Assembly: GCA_041228345.1 (NCBI GenBank)
Contig: CP166131.1
Coordinates: 1,667,001-1,731,000, forward strand
Direction of reading: 5' to 3'
Source: Alphaproteobacteria bacterium LSUCC0396
GTDB lineage: Bacteria; Pseudomonadota; Alphaproteobacteria; Puniceispirillales; Puniceispirillaceae
Length of the DNA stretch: 64,000 bases
Shown: piece after piece, positions 35,153 through 43,576 of the stretch
Position numbering within the stretch: the stretch's first letter is position 1
How the letters are laid out: every line of letters starts with the position of its first letter
The notes under the pieces: model-generated
Database searches by the model: none
What the model saw: the letters and a program-made list of their open reading frames with translations, nothing else
Told to the model about the DNA's origin: nothing
Position numbers and translations under genes: made by a program

Positions 35153-35611
35153 ATGCATCTAACGGTTTATCTATCAGGCGAAATTCACACTGATTGGCGT
35201 GATGAGGTGGCGGCCGCCTGCGCGCAGAAAAAACTTGATATTACTTTTCTTGGGCCGGTTACCGATCATGATGCCTCGGATGATTGCGGTGTCCGGATCA
35301 TGGGCGGCGAGCCGGATAAGATCTGGCATGATCACAAAGGCGCCAAGTTGAACGCCATTCGTACCCGCACTGCAATTGGTCGGGCGGATGTTGTGGTGGT
35401 GCGATTTGGTGAGAAATACAAGCAATGGAACGCTGCCTTTGATGCCGGATATGCGGCCGCCCTTGGCAAGGCGCTTGTCATCATGCATGGCAGCGATCAC
35501 CAGCATGCGCTAAAGGAGGTTGATGCGGCTGCGCTGGCTGTTGTTGAAACGGCAGATCAGATTGCCGCAATCTTGAATTATGTCATCACTGGGGAGTTAT
35601 CAGCAAAATGA
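35153..35611 (+). CDS. YtoQ family protein
   Basis: A 152-residue protein matching the YtoQ family, a small uncharacterised group with a nucleoside 2-deoxyribosyltransferase-like fold. It begins LTVYLSGEIHTDWR and contains ITFLGPVTDHDASDDCG and FGEKYKQWNAAFDAGYAAALGKA. An AGGGAGG sequence precedes it; GTG at 35150 and ATG at 35153 are both possible and differ by one residue. The ATGA overlap with the dipeptidase gene points to coupled translation. YtoQ often travels with sugar or hydroxyacid catabolism, and its reaction is unknown. Confidence 0.8.
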   Translation: MHLTVYLSGEIHTDWRDEVAAACAQKKLDITFLGPVTDHDASDDCGVRIMGGEPDKIWHDHKGAKLNAIRTRTAIGRADVVVVRFGEKYKQWNAAFDAGYAAALGKALVIMHGSDHQHALKEVDAAALAVVETADQIAAILNYVITGELSAK

Positions 35612-36702
35612 CCGAGAGTTTCCCGCCCATACCCGCGCCAATATCCCCGGCAATTTTTGACGGTCACAACGATATTCTATCGGTGCTTCACAAAGCCGGC
35701 ATGACCGCCGATGCGCCTGCTGACATTGCGCAATTTAGCCGCGGTATGGCGGGGCATCTTGATCTTGATAAGATGCGTAACGGCGGATTTGCTGGTGGGT
35801 TTTTTGCCATCTGGGTGCCATCGCCGATTGATCTAGACGCCAAAACGACGCAAATGAATTTACCGGTCTATGACCTGCCGTTACCGCCGGAAATTACCGT
35901 TGATGAGGCGTTGCCAGTGGCGGTTGCACAAGCGGCAATTTTGCACCGGATGGAACAGGCTGGCTATTTGAAAATTTGTACCAGCACGGCAATGCTAGAG
36001 GCGTCGATTGCCAATGGCGAGATTGCCGCGATCATGCATATTGAAGGCGCCGAGCCGATTGATCGCGATTTTTATAATCTTGATATGTTTCGGCGGGCTG
36101 GCCTAAGGTCGATTGGCCCGGTCTGGAGTCGGCCAAACCGTTTTGGTCATGGTGTGCCGTTCCGCTATCCCAGCACTGGTGATATCGGCGCTGGTCTTAC
36201 CGAAGATGGTAAAAGGCTGGTCACCTATTGCGACGAAAATGGCATTCTGATTGATCTGTCACATTTGAATGAGGCTGGATTTTGGGATGTGGCGAAAATC
36301 TCTGGCAAACCATTGGTGGCAACCCATTCCAATGCCTATGCTATTAGCCCGCACGCGCGTAACCTAACCGACCGCCAGCTTGCCGCGATTGCTGAAAGTG
36401 ACGGGATGGTGGGGCTGAATTTTGCTGTCGCTTTTTTGCGCCCTGATGGGCGTATGCAGGCCAATACCGGCTTTGATATCATGCTGCGCCACCTCGACCA
36501 TCTGATTGAACATCTTGGTGAAGACCGGGTTGGGCTTGGGTCAGATTTTGATGGCACTACCGTCCCACAGGTCATCGGTGATGCCGCCGGTTTACCAGCG
36601 TTGCGCCGCGCCATGATAGCCCATGGTTATGATGCCAAATTGATGACCAAATTATGCCATGCCAACTGGGTGAATGTGCTCGGCCGGATTTGGCATGATT
36701 AG
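35608..36702 (+). CDS. Membrane dipeptidase-like amidohydrolase (peptidase M19)
   Basis: A 364-residue metallopeptidase of the renal dipeptidase family. It has DGHNDIL near residue 18 (first metal pair), HIEGAEPI (bridging Glu), DLSHLNEAGF, VATHSNAYA and GSDFDGT. No signal peptide is seen, so it is cytoplasmic despite the family name. M19 enzymes hydrolyse dipeptides, and some act on beta-lactam-like or D-amino-acid amides. It is the last gene of the operon with the hydroxyacid dehydrogenase and YtoQ, and ends 3 bp from a convergent acyl-CoA dehydrogenase. Confidence 0.9.
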   Translation: MTESFPPIPAPISPAIFDGHNDILSVLHKAGMTADAPADIAQFSRGMAGHLDLDKMRNGGFAGGFFAIWVPSPIDLDAKTTQMNLPVYDLPLPPEITVDEALPVAVAQAAILHRMEQAGYLKICTSTAMLEASIANGEIAAIMHIEGAEPIDRDFYNLDMFRRAGLRSIGPVWSRPNRFGHGVPFRYPSTGDIGAGLTEDGKRLVTYCDENGILIDLSHLNEAGFWDVAKISGKPLVATHSNAYAISPHARNLTDRQLAAIAESDGMVGLNFAVAFLRPDGRMQANTGFDIMLRHLDHLIEHLGEDRVGLGSDFDGTTVPQVIGDAAGLPALRRAMIAHGYDAKLMTKLCHANWVNVLGRIWHD

Positions 36703-36705
36703 GGA

Positions 36706-37866
36706 TTATGCGCGCTGATTGAACCGTTTGCCAACAAGCGCGGCAGCGATATTAATTTTCTGAATATCAATTGATCCGCCAGCAATACCCCATCCCCACG
36801 CATCACGCATTTTTTGTTCCATCGGATAGGATTTGGAATAGCCATAGCCGCCCATAAGCTGTACCGCGGCACTGGCAACGTCGCGGGCAATTTCGTTCGC
36901 ATAGCATTTGGCGATTGAGCTGTCGGCGATTGAGGGCAGGGCCTGTTCGGCATTATTGACCGCGCGATAGAGTAACAGCCGCGCCGCATCAAGCTTCATC
37001 TTCATTTGCGCAATCTGTAATTGCACCGCCTGAAATTCGATGATCGGTTTGCCAAATTGCTCGCGCTCTTGCACATAAGCCAACGCATAATCAAACGCAG
37101 ATTGACCGCAGGCGAGGCTCATTGTGGTATTGCCGCAACGCTCAAGGTCAAAGGCTTCCATCAATTTCTTAAAGCCGCCAGCCGGAACGATAATATTGTC
37201 AGCGGGAACCTCGACATTGTCGAAATACATATCGGCGCTGGAAATGCCGCGCCACCCCATATGTGATTCCGGCGCACCAAAGGTAAATCCATCGGCGCCC
37301 TTTTCGACGAGAACCGCGCCAATACCCTTTGCGCCCGGCGCATCAGACAGCCGGCAATAAACAACATAGGCATCGGCATGGCCGCCGCCTGAACACCAGC
37401 GTTTATTGCCATTTAAAATGACCTTGTCGCCGTCAATTCTGCCGGTTGTTTTCAGATCGGTAAGCGCCGTACCCGCTTGTGGTTCCGACATTGAAACCGC
37501 CACAACCATGTCACCTGAACAGACTTGGGGCAGGATACGCTGGCGCAGTGGCTCTGGCGCAAAATGAGCAATCGCCAAGGCCGGGCCAAAGCTGGCTTCA
37601 AACACCGGGAAGGCGACTGCGACCGAGATTTTTGCGAGCTCTTCAAGAATCAGCACGGCCTCAAAATGGCCAAGACCAGCACCGCCATATCTGGTTGGCA
37701 GATTGATCCCCATAAAGCCCATTTCGGAAAAACGTTTGCGAATCGCAAGGCTTGGCGGCGTGTCATTTTCCTCAATGGCCTTGGCATGGGCGGGTAATTC
37801 GTCTTGGGCAAACCGGCGCGCGGTATCTTGAAGCATCTGCTGTTCGGCGTTTAGCGAAAAATCCAT
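36706..37866 (-). CDS. Acyl-CoA dehydrogenase
   Basis: A 386-residue FAD enzyme with the three ACAD domains. It opens with DFSLNAEQQMLQDTARRFAQDE, has the middle-domain segment VAVSMSEPQAGTALTDLKTT, and the C-terminal helical domain with GGYGYSKSYPMEQKMRDAW, where the catalytic base region ends. It introduces the alpha-beta double bond into a short or branched acyl-CoA. It is divergent from a family III CoA-transferase across 250 bp, so activation by CoA transfer followed by dehydrogenation is a plausible two-step module. Confidence 0.93.
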   Translation of the reverse strand: MDFSLNAEQQMLQDTARRFAQDELPAHAKAIEENDTPPSLAIRKRFSEMGFMGINLPTRYGGAGLGHFEAVLILEELAKISVAVAFPVFEASFGPALAIAHFAPEPLRQRILPQVCSGDMVVAVSMSEPQAGTALTDLKTTGRIDGDKVILNGNKRWCSGGGHADAYVVYCRLSDAPGAKGIGAVLVEKGADGFTFGAPESHMGWRGISSADMYFDNVEVPADNIIVPAGGFKKLMEAFDLERCGNTTMSLACGQSAFDYALAYVQEREQFGKPIIEFQAVQLQIAQMKMKLDAARLLLYRAVNNAEQALPSIADSSIAKCYANEIARDVASAAVQLMGGYGYSKSYPMEQKMRDAWGWGIAGGSIDIQKINIAAALVGKRFNQRA

Positions 37867-37928
37867 GTCAAATCCATATCGGTTGGTGGTGCTGTAACGT
37901 TAGGTGGGGTTCAAAATTTATGACTGGC

Positions 37929-37960
37929 AAATCAGCCTTATTTTTGTCAGCTGATTTTTT
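37929..37960 (+). terminator. Hairpin with T6 tail inside the acyl-CoA dehydrogenase/CoA-transferase promoter gap
   Basis: Arms AAATCAGC and GCTGATTT (8 bp) around a 13-nt loop end in TTTTTT on the plus strand. It stands 157 bp upstream of the CoA-transferase start and 63 bp upstream of the divergent dehydrogenase start. It may stop stray plus-strand transcription or act as a leader element. Weak evidence. Confidence 0.4.
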
Positions 37961-38116
37961 AAGTTAGCGAATGGTAAGCCTGCCAATTTTCCCATAGGCT
38001 GTAAATTGAAAATCAGCAGAATTGACAATTATGAGCGGGTTTATAATGGTTTGCCGGCGGCATTGTTCGCCGGACAATAGCATCCGTGAAGCAGGCCAAT
38101 TTTCACGAATGGAAGA

Positions 38117-39355
38117 ATGATGACAAATAGCGATATCCCAATGGCGCTTGCCGGATTAAAGGTGCTTGATCTTAGCCGGATTCTGGCTGGCCCCTATGCC
38201 GCCCAGACCTTTGCCGATCTTGGCGCGGATGTGGTCAAGGTCGAGAATCCGGATGGCGGCGATGATACGCGCAAATGGGGCCCGCCCTTTACCCGAAATG
38301 GCGATGGAAGCCGCGACGATGCGGCCTATTTCACCGCTTGCAACCGGAACAAACGTTCGGTGACAATTGATTTCTCAACCAAGGAAGGGGCTGATCTTGT
38401 CCGCAAATTGGCGGCTAAGGCAGATATCCTAATCGAAAATTTCAAACCGGGTGGATTGCAAAAATACGGCCTCGACTATGCGTCAATTGCCACGTTTAAC
38501 CCGGGAATTATCTATTGCTCGATTACCGGCTTTGGCCAGACTGGCCCTTATTCGCACCGGTCAGGATATGACTTTTTGATACAAGGCATGGGCGGATTGA
38601 TGAGCATAACCGGTCACCCTGATGGCAGCCCGGGTGGTGCGCCGATGAAGGTTGGGGTCGCGGTATGTGATCTTTTCACCGGAATGTTTGCGGCGAATGC
38701 GGCATTGGCGGCATTGGCCTATCGCCATAAGACTGGCCTTGGTCAGCATATTGATTGCGCGCTATTGGACAGCCAAATTGCGATGCTGGCAAACCAGTCA
38801 GCCAATTGGCTGAATGCCGAGGTTTGTCCGGGGCGGATGGGCAATAGCCACCCCAGCGTTGTGCCCTATACGGTTTATCAGGCCAAGGACGGATTTATCA
38901 TTATCGCTTGCGGCAATGATAAGCAGTTTATCCGTCTAACCGCGGCGCTTGGCGTGCCTGCATTGGCGGATGATGCCGATTTTGCCAGCAATGAAGCGCG
39001 CATTAAAAATCGTGATCGGCTGGATGCAATGCTTGGCGATATTATCGCAGCGCTGGATCGCGCCGAGGTGATTAACAAGCTGGAGACAGCCGGCGTATCA
39101 TGCGGCCCGATCAATGATATAGCCGAGGTTTTTGCCGATCCGCATGTCAAGGCTCGTGGCGCACGAATTGACCAGATGCGTGATGATGGTAGCCAGATCT
39201 CGACGACTGCCTATGCGGCGCGTCTCGGGGTTACACCAGCGCAATATCGCACGCCGCCGCCGCGCCTAGGCGAGCATAATGATCAGGTCATCACAGAATG
39301 GGCAGGGCTGACAGCAGATGAAATTGCGGCCTTGCGCGTGGCAAAGGTGATGTAG
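38117..39355 (+). CDS. Family III (CaiB/BaiF) CoA-transferase
   Basis: A 412-residue CoA-transferase. Hallmarks are LDLSRILAGPYAAQTFADLGADVVKVENP at the N-terminus, CNRNKRSVTIDF, FKPGGLQKYGLDY, GFGQTGPYSHRSGYD and the catalytic-Asp region CALLDSQIAM. Family III enzymes move CoA from succinyl- or acetyl-CoA to carboxylic acids in the cytoplasm. Divergent pairing with an acyl-CoA dehydrogenase suggests activation of a dicarboxylic or branched acid. The acceptor cannot be predicted from sequence. Confidence 0.95.
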   Translation: MMTNSDIPMALAGLKVLDLSRILAGPYAAQTFADLGADVVKVENPDGGDDTRKWGPPFTRNGDGSRDDAAYFTACNRNKRSVTIDFSTKEGADLVRKLAAKADILIENFKPGGLQKYGLDYASIATFNPGIIYCSITGFGQTGPYSHRSGYDFLIQGMGGLMSITGHPDGSPGGAPMKVGVAVCDLFTGMFAANAALAALAYRHKTGLGQHIDCALLDSQIAMLANQSANWLNAEVCPGRMGNSHPSVVPYTVYQAKDGFIIIACGNDKQFIRLTAALGVPALADDADFASNEARIKNRDRLDAMLGDIIAALDRAEVINKLETAGVSCGPINDIAEVFADPHVKARGARIDQMRDDGSQISTTAYAARLGVTPAQYRTPPPRLGEHNDQVITEWAGLTADEIAALRVAKVM

Positions 39356-39754
39356 CTATTGTTTGAAGCGATCTTGCATTGAGCCAAAAATTGATCGCAG
39401 CCTTGGCGATACTGAACAATCAGCTATCAGGGTGACGGTCGGGGCAACCACCTGCGGCACATCCTCATAGGTAAAGGCCGGATAGGCGCTGGAGACGGCA
39501 AGCTGGATTTTTGCCCCTTCAGGTAGCCGCATGATCGCCACCCCATCGTAGAATTTTGCAGTGCGTCCCTGTTCGGGCGCTCTGGCAACAAACGCATCAC
39601 TAGTGACCGAACAACGATTATCCAGATAGGCTTTGACTTGAATGATCTTTGGCGGTTCAAACTGTTTGCTAAAGCCGGGCATAAAAGCCCATAGAAGGCC
39701 AAAGAGGCTGGCAATCGTGACGCCAAATCCCACCAGAGATATAAAAACCTTCAT
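39356..39754 (-). CDS. Single-pass membrane protein of unknown function
   Basis: A 132-residue protein I do not recognise. One N-terminal hydrophobic helix (KVFISLVGFGVTIASLFGLLWAF) is an anchor or uncleaved signal. The rest is a soluble domain with two cysteines (NRCSVTSD and IADCSVSP) likely facing the periplasm. The ATG at 39754 is preferred to TTG at 39757. The stop abuts that of the CoA-transferase (adjacent bases, convergent). Confidence 0.6.
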   Translation of the reverse strand: MKVFISLVGFGVTIASLFGLLWAFMPGFSKQFEPPKIIQVKAYLDNRCSVTSDAFVARAPEQGRTAKFYDGVAIMRLPEGAKIQLAVSSAYPAFTYEDVPQVVAPTVTLIADCSVSPRLRSIFGSMQDRFKQ

Positions 39755-39816
39755 CAAAGTCCAACTCGTTTTATCGTTATCTTGAAAGTCAGTATCATGA
39801 TGCAGGGCAAAACCGG

Positions 39817-40719
39817 CTAGAAATGCATGCCAAATTCGGTGGCAAGTCCGGTGGCCAGCGCGTCGAGCTTATCCTTATCCATCGGGCGCATTGGCGGGCG
39901 CAAATTGCCCCATGCGCTGTGACCGGTTGATCTGGCGAGCAGCGCCTTTTGTGCCGGAATTGGCGCATAATCCTGAAACATTAGCCGCACTGCGCAGACT
40001 TTTTTATGTTTGGCTTCGGCCTGATCCCATTCGCCTGCAAGACAAAGCGCAATGACCTCGGCAATGTCGGTGCCGTTCAAATTCGCCGTTGCTGAAATAC
40101 AGCCAGGCGCGCCAAGCCGGATGGCCTCAATCACCGGTAATTCTGCCCCCGGATAGACGATCAACCCGTCAATCTCAAGCAGTGCTTTGGTGTTGTCCCA
40201 GACGCCCGAGCTGTCTTTGATGCCAACAATTATATCGGGGAAATCAGTATGCAGCTTGCGAACAAGCTCAATTGATAGACCAACGCCGGACACTTGCGGA
40301 ATATGGTAAAGATAGATCTGCATCCGCGGGTCATTTACGCCGGCAATAAGCTGGGCATAATAATCATAAAGGCCGGCATCACTCATCCCCTTGAAATAAA
40401 AGGGCGGCAATACCATCACACCAGCGCAGCCAAGCGATACGGCATGCTGGCAAAGATCAATCGTATCGGGAAGATTGCACAGCCCTGTTCCGGGGATCAT
40501 CACCGCTGGATCAATGCCAGCAGCAACAAGCCCGTCAAGCGCGGCTTTGCGCTCGCCATGGCTAACCGACAGCGCCTCGCCGGTTGTGCCAAAGGGGACA
40601 AGGCCACTAACGCCGGTGGCAAGCAGATGTTTGGCAAGGTCGTTATAGAGTGACTGGTCAAGCTTGAGACTGTCGTCAAACGGGGTAAGGATAGGGGCAA
40701 TAAGACCTTGGATCATCAT
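39817..40719 (-). CDS. Dihydrodipicolinate synthase family (DapA-like) aldolase/lyase
   Basis: A 300-residue class I aldolase-fold enzyme. It carries the family motif GTTGEALSVSHGER, the Tyr in YLYHIPQVSG and the Schiff-base Lys in VGIKDSSG. The family includes DapA, N-acetylneuraminate lyase and KDG or hydroxyproline-derived keto-acid lyases. Being outside any lysine operon and near catabolic genes, it is more likely a pyruvate-dependent keto-acid lyase or dehydratase than biosynthetic DapA. This is inferred from context. It is divergent from pyruvate kinase over a 339-bp gap. Confidence 0.9.
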   Translation of the reverse strand: MMIQGLIAPILTPFDDSLKLDQSLYNDLAKHLLATGVSGLVPFGTTGEALSVSHGERKAALDGLVAAGIDPAVMIPGTGLCNLPDTIDLCQHAVSLGCAGVMVLPPFYFKGMSDAGLYDYYAQLIAGVNDPRMQIYLYHIPQVSGVGLSIELVRKLHTDFPDIIVGIKDSSGVWDNTKALLEIDGLIVYPGAELPVIEAIRLGAPGCISATANLNGTDIAEVIALCLAGEWDQAEAKHKKVCAVRLMFQDYAPIPAQKALLARSTGHSAWGNLRPPMRPMDKDKLDALATGLATEFGMHF

Positions 40720-41058
40720 TTTGCTTTCTGTTGTGAAATACGCCCAGCAGGCAGGATCAGCGGCTAAATTAAGCGGAATGAATTTATCGTGATGAGTATG
40801 GCGTTAAATTTGCCGTTTCTCAAGCCACTAACCGAATGTCGATGCGGGATCTGAAATGTTAAAATTTTGTGAATTGGAAGTTGCCGCTTTGCTTTCCCTC
40901 TAATCAGCCCTAGAATCAGAACTGGTGAAAATCCTAGGCTATTACCCGTTACAACCTTAATGGATAAGGCTCATCTAATGCCAAATTTGGATCCAATGCC
41001 AGATTTGGCCGGAATAATATCAACCGCTAACCTGACGCGATAGAAAGACTGTTTTTAA
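40720..41058. other. 339-bp divergent intergenic region, DapA-like / pyk
   Basis: No long frame is convincing on either strand. It holds a direct repeat (AATGCCAAATTTGG at 40977 and AATGCCAGATTTGG at 40995, one mismatch, 18-bp spacing) that lies inside a short frame ending 15 bp before pyk. Otherwise the sequence is AT-rich with no clear hairpin terminator, so both divergent promoters must be in it. Confidence 0.6.
40978..41043 (+). CDS. Possible 21-residue leader peptide upstream of pyk
   Basis: ATG to TAG frame MPNLDPMPDLAGIISTANLTR ending 15 bp before the pyruvate kinase ATG. TAAGG lies about 9 nt before its ATG. The 5' part contains a duplicated 14-mer, which makes the repeated NLDPMP/DLAG pattern. 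It may be a real small leader or chance; nothing known matches it. Confidence 0.25.
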   Translation: MPNLDPMPDLAGIISTANLTR

Positions 41059-42483
41059 ATGACTGCTGAATTTCCTGCCCTCCAGCGTGCAACGAAAATT
41101 GTTGCAACCCTTGGCAATGTGTCATCAAGCCCTGAAATGCTCGGCAAATTAGCCGCCGCCGGGGTCAATGTCTTTCGTTTGAATTTTTCACATGGCACGC
41201 GTGAAGAACAGGGTGCGCGGATTGATGCTATTCGCGCTCTTGAGGCCAAGACTGGCAATCCGAGCTGTATTCTAGCTGATTTGCAGGGGCCAAAATTCCG
41301 CGTTGGCAAGGTCGCCGATGATACAGTTGTGATCAGTGGTGAGCGAATTGTTTTTGATATAAAAACCGATATGGGCAATGCCAAAATTGTGGGTCTGCCA
41401 CACGCTGAAATTTTCAAGGCGATGTATCCCGGTGCACGGTTGCTGATGGATGATGGTAAACTGGTTTTTAAAGTCGTGTCGGTTGATACCGAAAGTTTCG
41501 AGGCCGAAATCATTGTCGGTGGCCCGCTGAAAAGTCGGAAAGGGGTCAACCTTCCGGACATTATCCTTGATACAACGCCGCTAACAGAAAAGGATCTGGC
41601 TGATCTTGCTTATGCGCTGGAAAAGGGCGTTGATTGGGTGGCGCTATCATTTGTGCAGCGCGCTAGTGATGTTATTGCCGCGCGTACCATTGTTGGCAAA
41701 CAGGCAGCATTGATGTCAAAAATTGAAAAGCCGGCCGCGCTAAAGGATCTAGATGATATCATTGCCGCATCGGATGGGGTGATGGTGGCACGTGGCGATC
41801 TTGGTGTTGAACTGCCGCCCGAACAGGTGCCGGGCTGGCAGAAAACGATCATTTCCAAATGCCGCATGGTCGGCAAGCCCGTTGTGGTGGCAACCCAGAT
41901 GCTGGAGTCAATGATTGAAGCGCCCACCCCGACCCGCGCCGAGGCATCGGATGTTGCTGGTGCGGTGTTTGATGGTGCTGATGCGGTGATGCTGTCGGCA
42001 GAAACTGCGGCGGGTCATTATCCGGTTGAATCGGTCGAGTTTATGGCGCGGATTGTTACTGCTGCCGAGGCGCATATCCGGTCTGATCCAGCATCAGGGC
42101 CGGGCGAATTGCCAGTTGAGCATAGTGTATATCATGCCGTTGCGCGGACCAGTGTTGCGCTTGCAGAAACTGTCGAGGCAAAGGCGATGGTGGCTTTTTC
42201 AAGCTCGGGCAATACCGCTGTTCGGATTGCGCGTGAACGGCCCGGTATCCCATTTTTGGTGATGACGCCGCATCCTGATGTGCAGCGAAAACTATGTTTG
42301 TTATGGGGAACGCACAGCGCCGCCAGTGCATATAGCGAAGATTTTGAGTCGGCAATTACCGAGGCGATCACCGAAATTCGCCGCCGCGGTATGGCTGGCA
42401 CGGGCCAGCAGGTTGTGGTTGTCGCCGGTATGCCGTTTGGCATTGTTGGCACAACAAACTCGATGCGGGTCGTCACGCTCTAG
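41059..42483 (+). CDS. pyk: Pyruvate kinase
   Basis: A 474-residue glycolytic enzyme making pyruvate and ATP from PEP and ADP. It has FRLNFSHGTREEQ, ADLQGPKFRVG, the active-site signature SKIEKPAALKDLDDIIAASDG with MVARGDLGVELP, and the B-domain substrate loop. The C-terminal domain (about residues 350-474) carries SSSGNTAVRIARERP, an effector-type region. Length is normal for the bacterial dimer/tetramer form. The start has only a weak ribosome site (AGAAAGA) and follows a possible leader frame. Confidence 0.97.
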   Translation: MTAEFPALQRATKIVATLGNVSSSPEMLGKLAAAGVNVFRLNFSHGTREEQGARIDAIRALEAKTGNPSCILADLQGPKFRVGKVADDTVVISGERIVFDIKTDMGNAKIVGLPHAEIFKAMYPGARLLMDDGKLVFKVVSVDTESFEAEIIVGGPLKSRKGVNLPDIILDTTPLTEKDLADLAYALEKGVDWVALSFVQRASDVIAARTIVGKQAALMSKIEKPAALKDLDDIIAASDGVMVARGDLGVELPPEQVPGWQKTIISKCRMVGKPVVVATQMLESMIEAPTPTRAEASDVAGAVFDGADAVMLSAETAAGHYPVESVEFMARIVTAAEAHIRSDPASGPGELPVEHSVYHAVARTSVALAETVEAKAMVAFSSSGNTAVRIARERPGIPFLVMTPHPDVQRKLCLLWGTHSAASAYSEDFESAITEAITEIRRRGMAGTGQQVVVVAGMPFGIVGTTNSMRVVTL

Positions 42484-42610
42484 GCAAATCTCATTCGGAT
42501 CAAGATTTTACTTTTATTGAACTAATTTTACTGGATTCTAGCTGATTTTGCTGATCATCTAACGGCAAAGATATGAGGTCACATTGATCTCCATGCTAGG
42601 GAGATAGAAA

Positions 42611-43576
42611 ATGCATTCAGTTGGGTTTATCGGGCTTGGAAATGTTGGTGGCAAGCTGGCGGGCAGCTTGTTAAGGAACAAATGCGATGTCATGGTTCGC
42701 GATCTTGATCAGGACGTGGCGGCGCCATTCCTGGCCGCTGGTGCGAAATGGGCTGACAGCCCAAAGGCTATGGCTGAGGCCTGCGACATCATTATAACCT
42801 GCCTGCCATCTCCGGCTGCAAGCGCCGCAGTCATGGAAGCTGAAGACGGCATTCTTGCTGGCCTTAGTGCAGGTAAAATCTGGGCTGAAATGAGCACGAC
42901 TGACGCGGCCGAAGTTGGTCGTCTTGGCGGCTTGGTTCTGGCGAAAGGGGCTAGTCCAGTTGATTGCCCGGTCTCGGGTGGTTGTCACCGGGCGGCAACT
43001 GGTAATATCGCTATTTTTGCCGGTTGTGATCGGCCCGTTTTTGAGCGGCTTTTGCCAGTGTTGACAATCCTTGGTCGGCGCGTTCTCCACACTGGGCCAT
43101 TGGGCACTGCATCCGTGCTTAAAGTGATGACAAATTATCTGGCGACGGCCAATTTGATTACATTATGCGAGGCGCTGGTAACGTCAAAAATGGCTGGAAT
43201 GGATTTAAACACCACCTATGAGGCGATTCGCATTTCGTCGGGCAACTCGTTTGTCCATGAAACCGAAAGTCAGGTTATCCTGAACGGCAGCCGTGATATC
43301 AATTTCACCATGGATCTGGTGCTAAAGGACATTGGCCTGTTTCAGTCGATTGCCGAGCAGCATAATGTGCCGCTGGAGGTGTCTCCACTATTGATCAAGA
43401 TTTTTGAAGATGGGCAAAACCGGTTTGGCCCGCGAGAATGGTCGCCAAATATTATTAAACGCTTAGAAGAAGCCTGTAACACCGAAATTCTGGCACCGGG
43501 GTTTCCGGCAGAAATGACTGATGATGAACCCGAAGAGCCGGGCTATGAGGTTATCCCAAAATCTTTAAGCCATTGA
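42611..43576 (+). CDS. Beta-hydroxyacid dehydrogenase with C-terminal extension
   Basis: A 321-residue member of the 3-hydroxyisobutyrate dehydrogenase family, the second in this window. The Rossmann motif GFIGLGNVG starts at residue 5. The substrate loop is CPVSGGCHRAATG and the catalytic Lys lies in VLKVMTNYL. After the usual fold it has about 25 acidic residues (MTDDEPEEPGYEV) not seen in the other two. AGGGAG stands before the ATG. Its last 34 bp overlap the 3' end of a convergent zinc-knuckle protein gene. The substrate is unknown. Confidence 0.88.
   Translation: MHSVGFIGLGNVGGKLAGSLLRNKCDVMVRDLDQDVAAPFLAAGAKWADSPKAMAEACDIIITCLPSPAASAAVMEAEDGILAGLSAGKIWAEMSTTDAAEVGRLGGLVLAKGASPVDCPVSGGCHRAATGNIAIFAGCDRPVFERLLPVLTILGRRVLHTGPLGTASVLKVMTNYLATANLITLCEALVTSKMAGMDLNTTYEAIRISSGNSFVHETESQVILNGSRDINFTMDLVLKDIGLFQSIAEQHNVPLEVSPLLIKIFEDGQNRFGPREWSPNIIKRLEEACNTEILAPGFPAEMTDDEPEEPGYEVIPKSLSH

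Noticed and set aside
40720-41058. Riboswitch upstream of pyk
   Set aside because: No known aptamer consensus, no terminator or anti-terminator pair in the leader.
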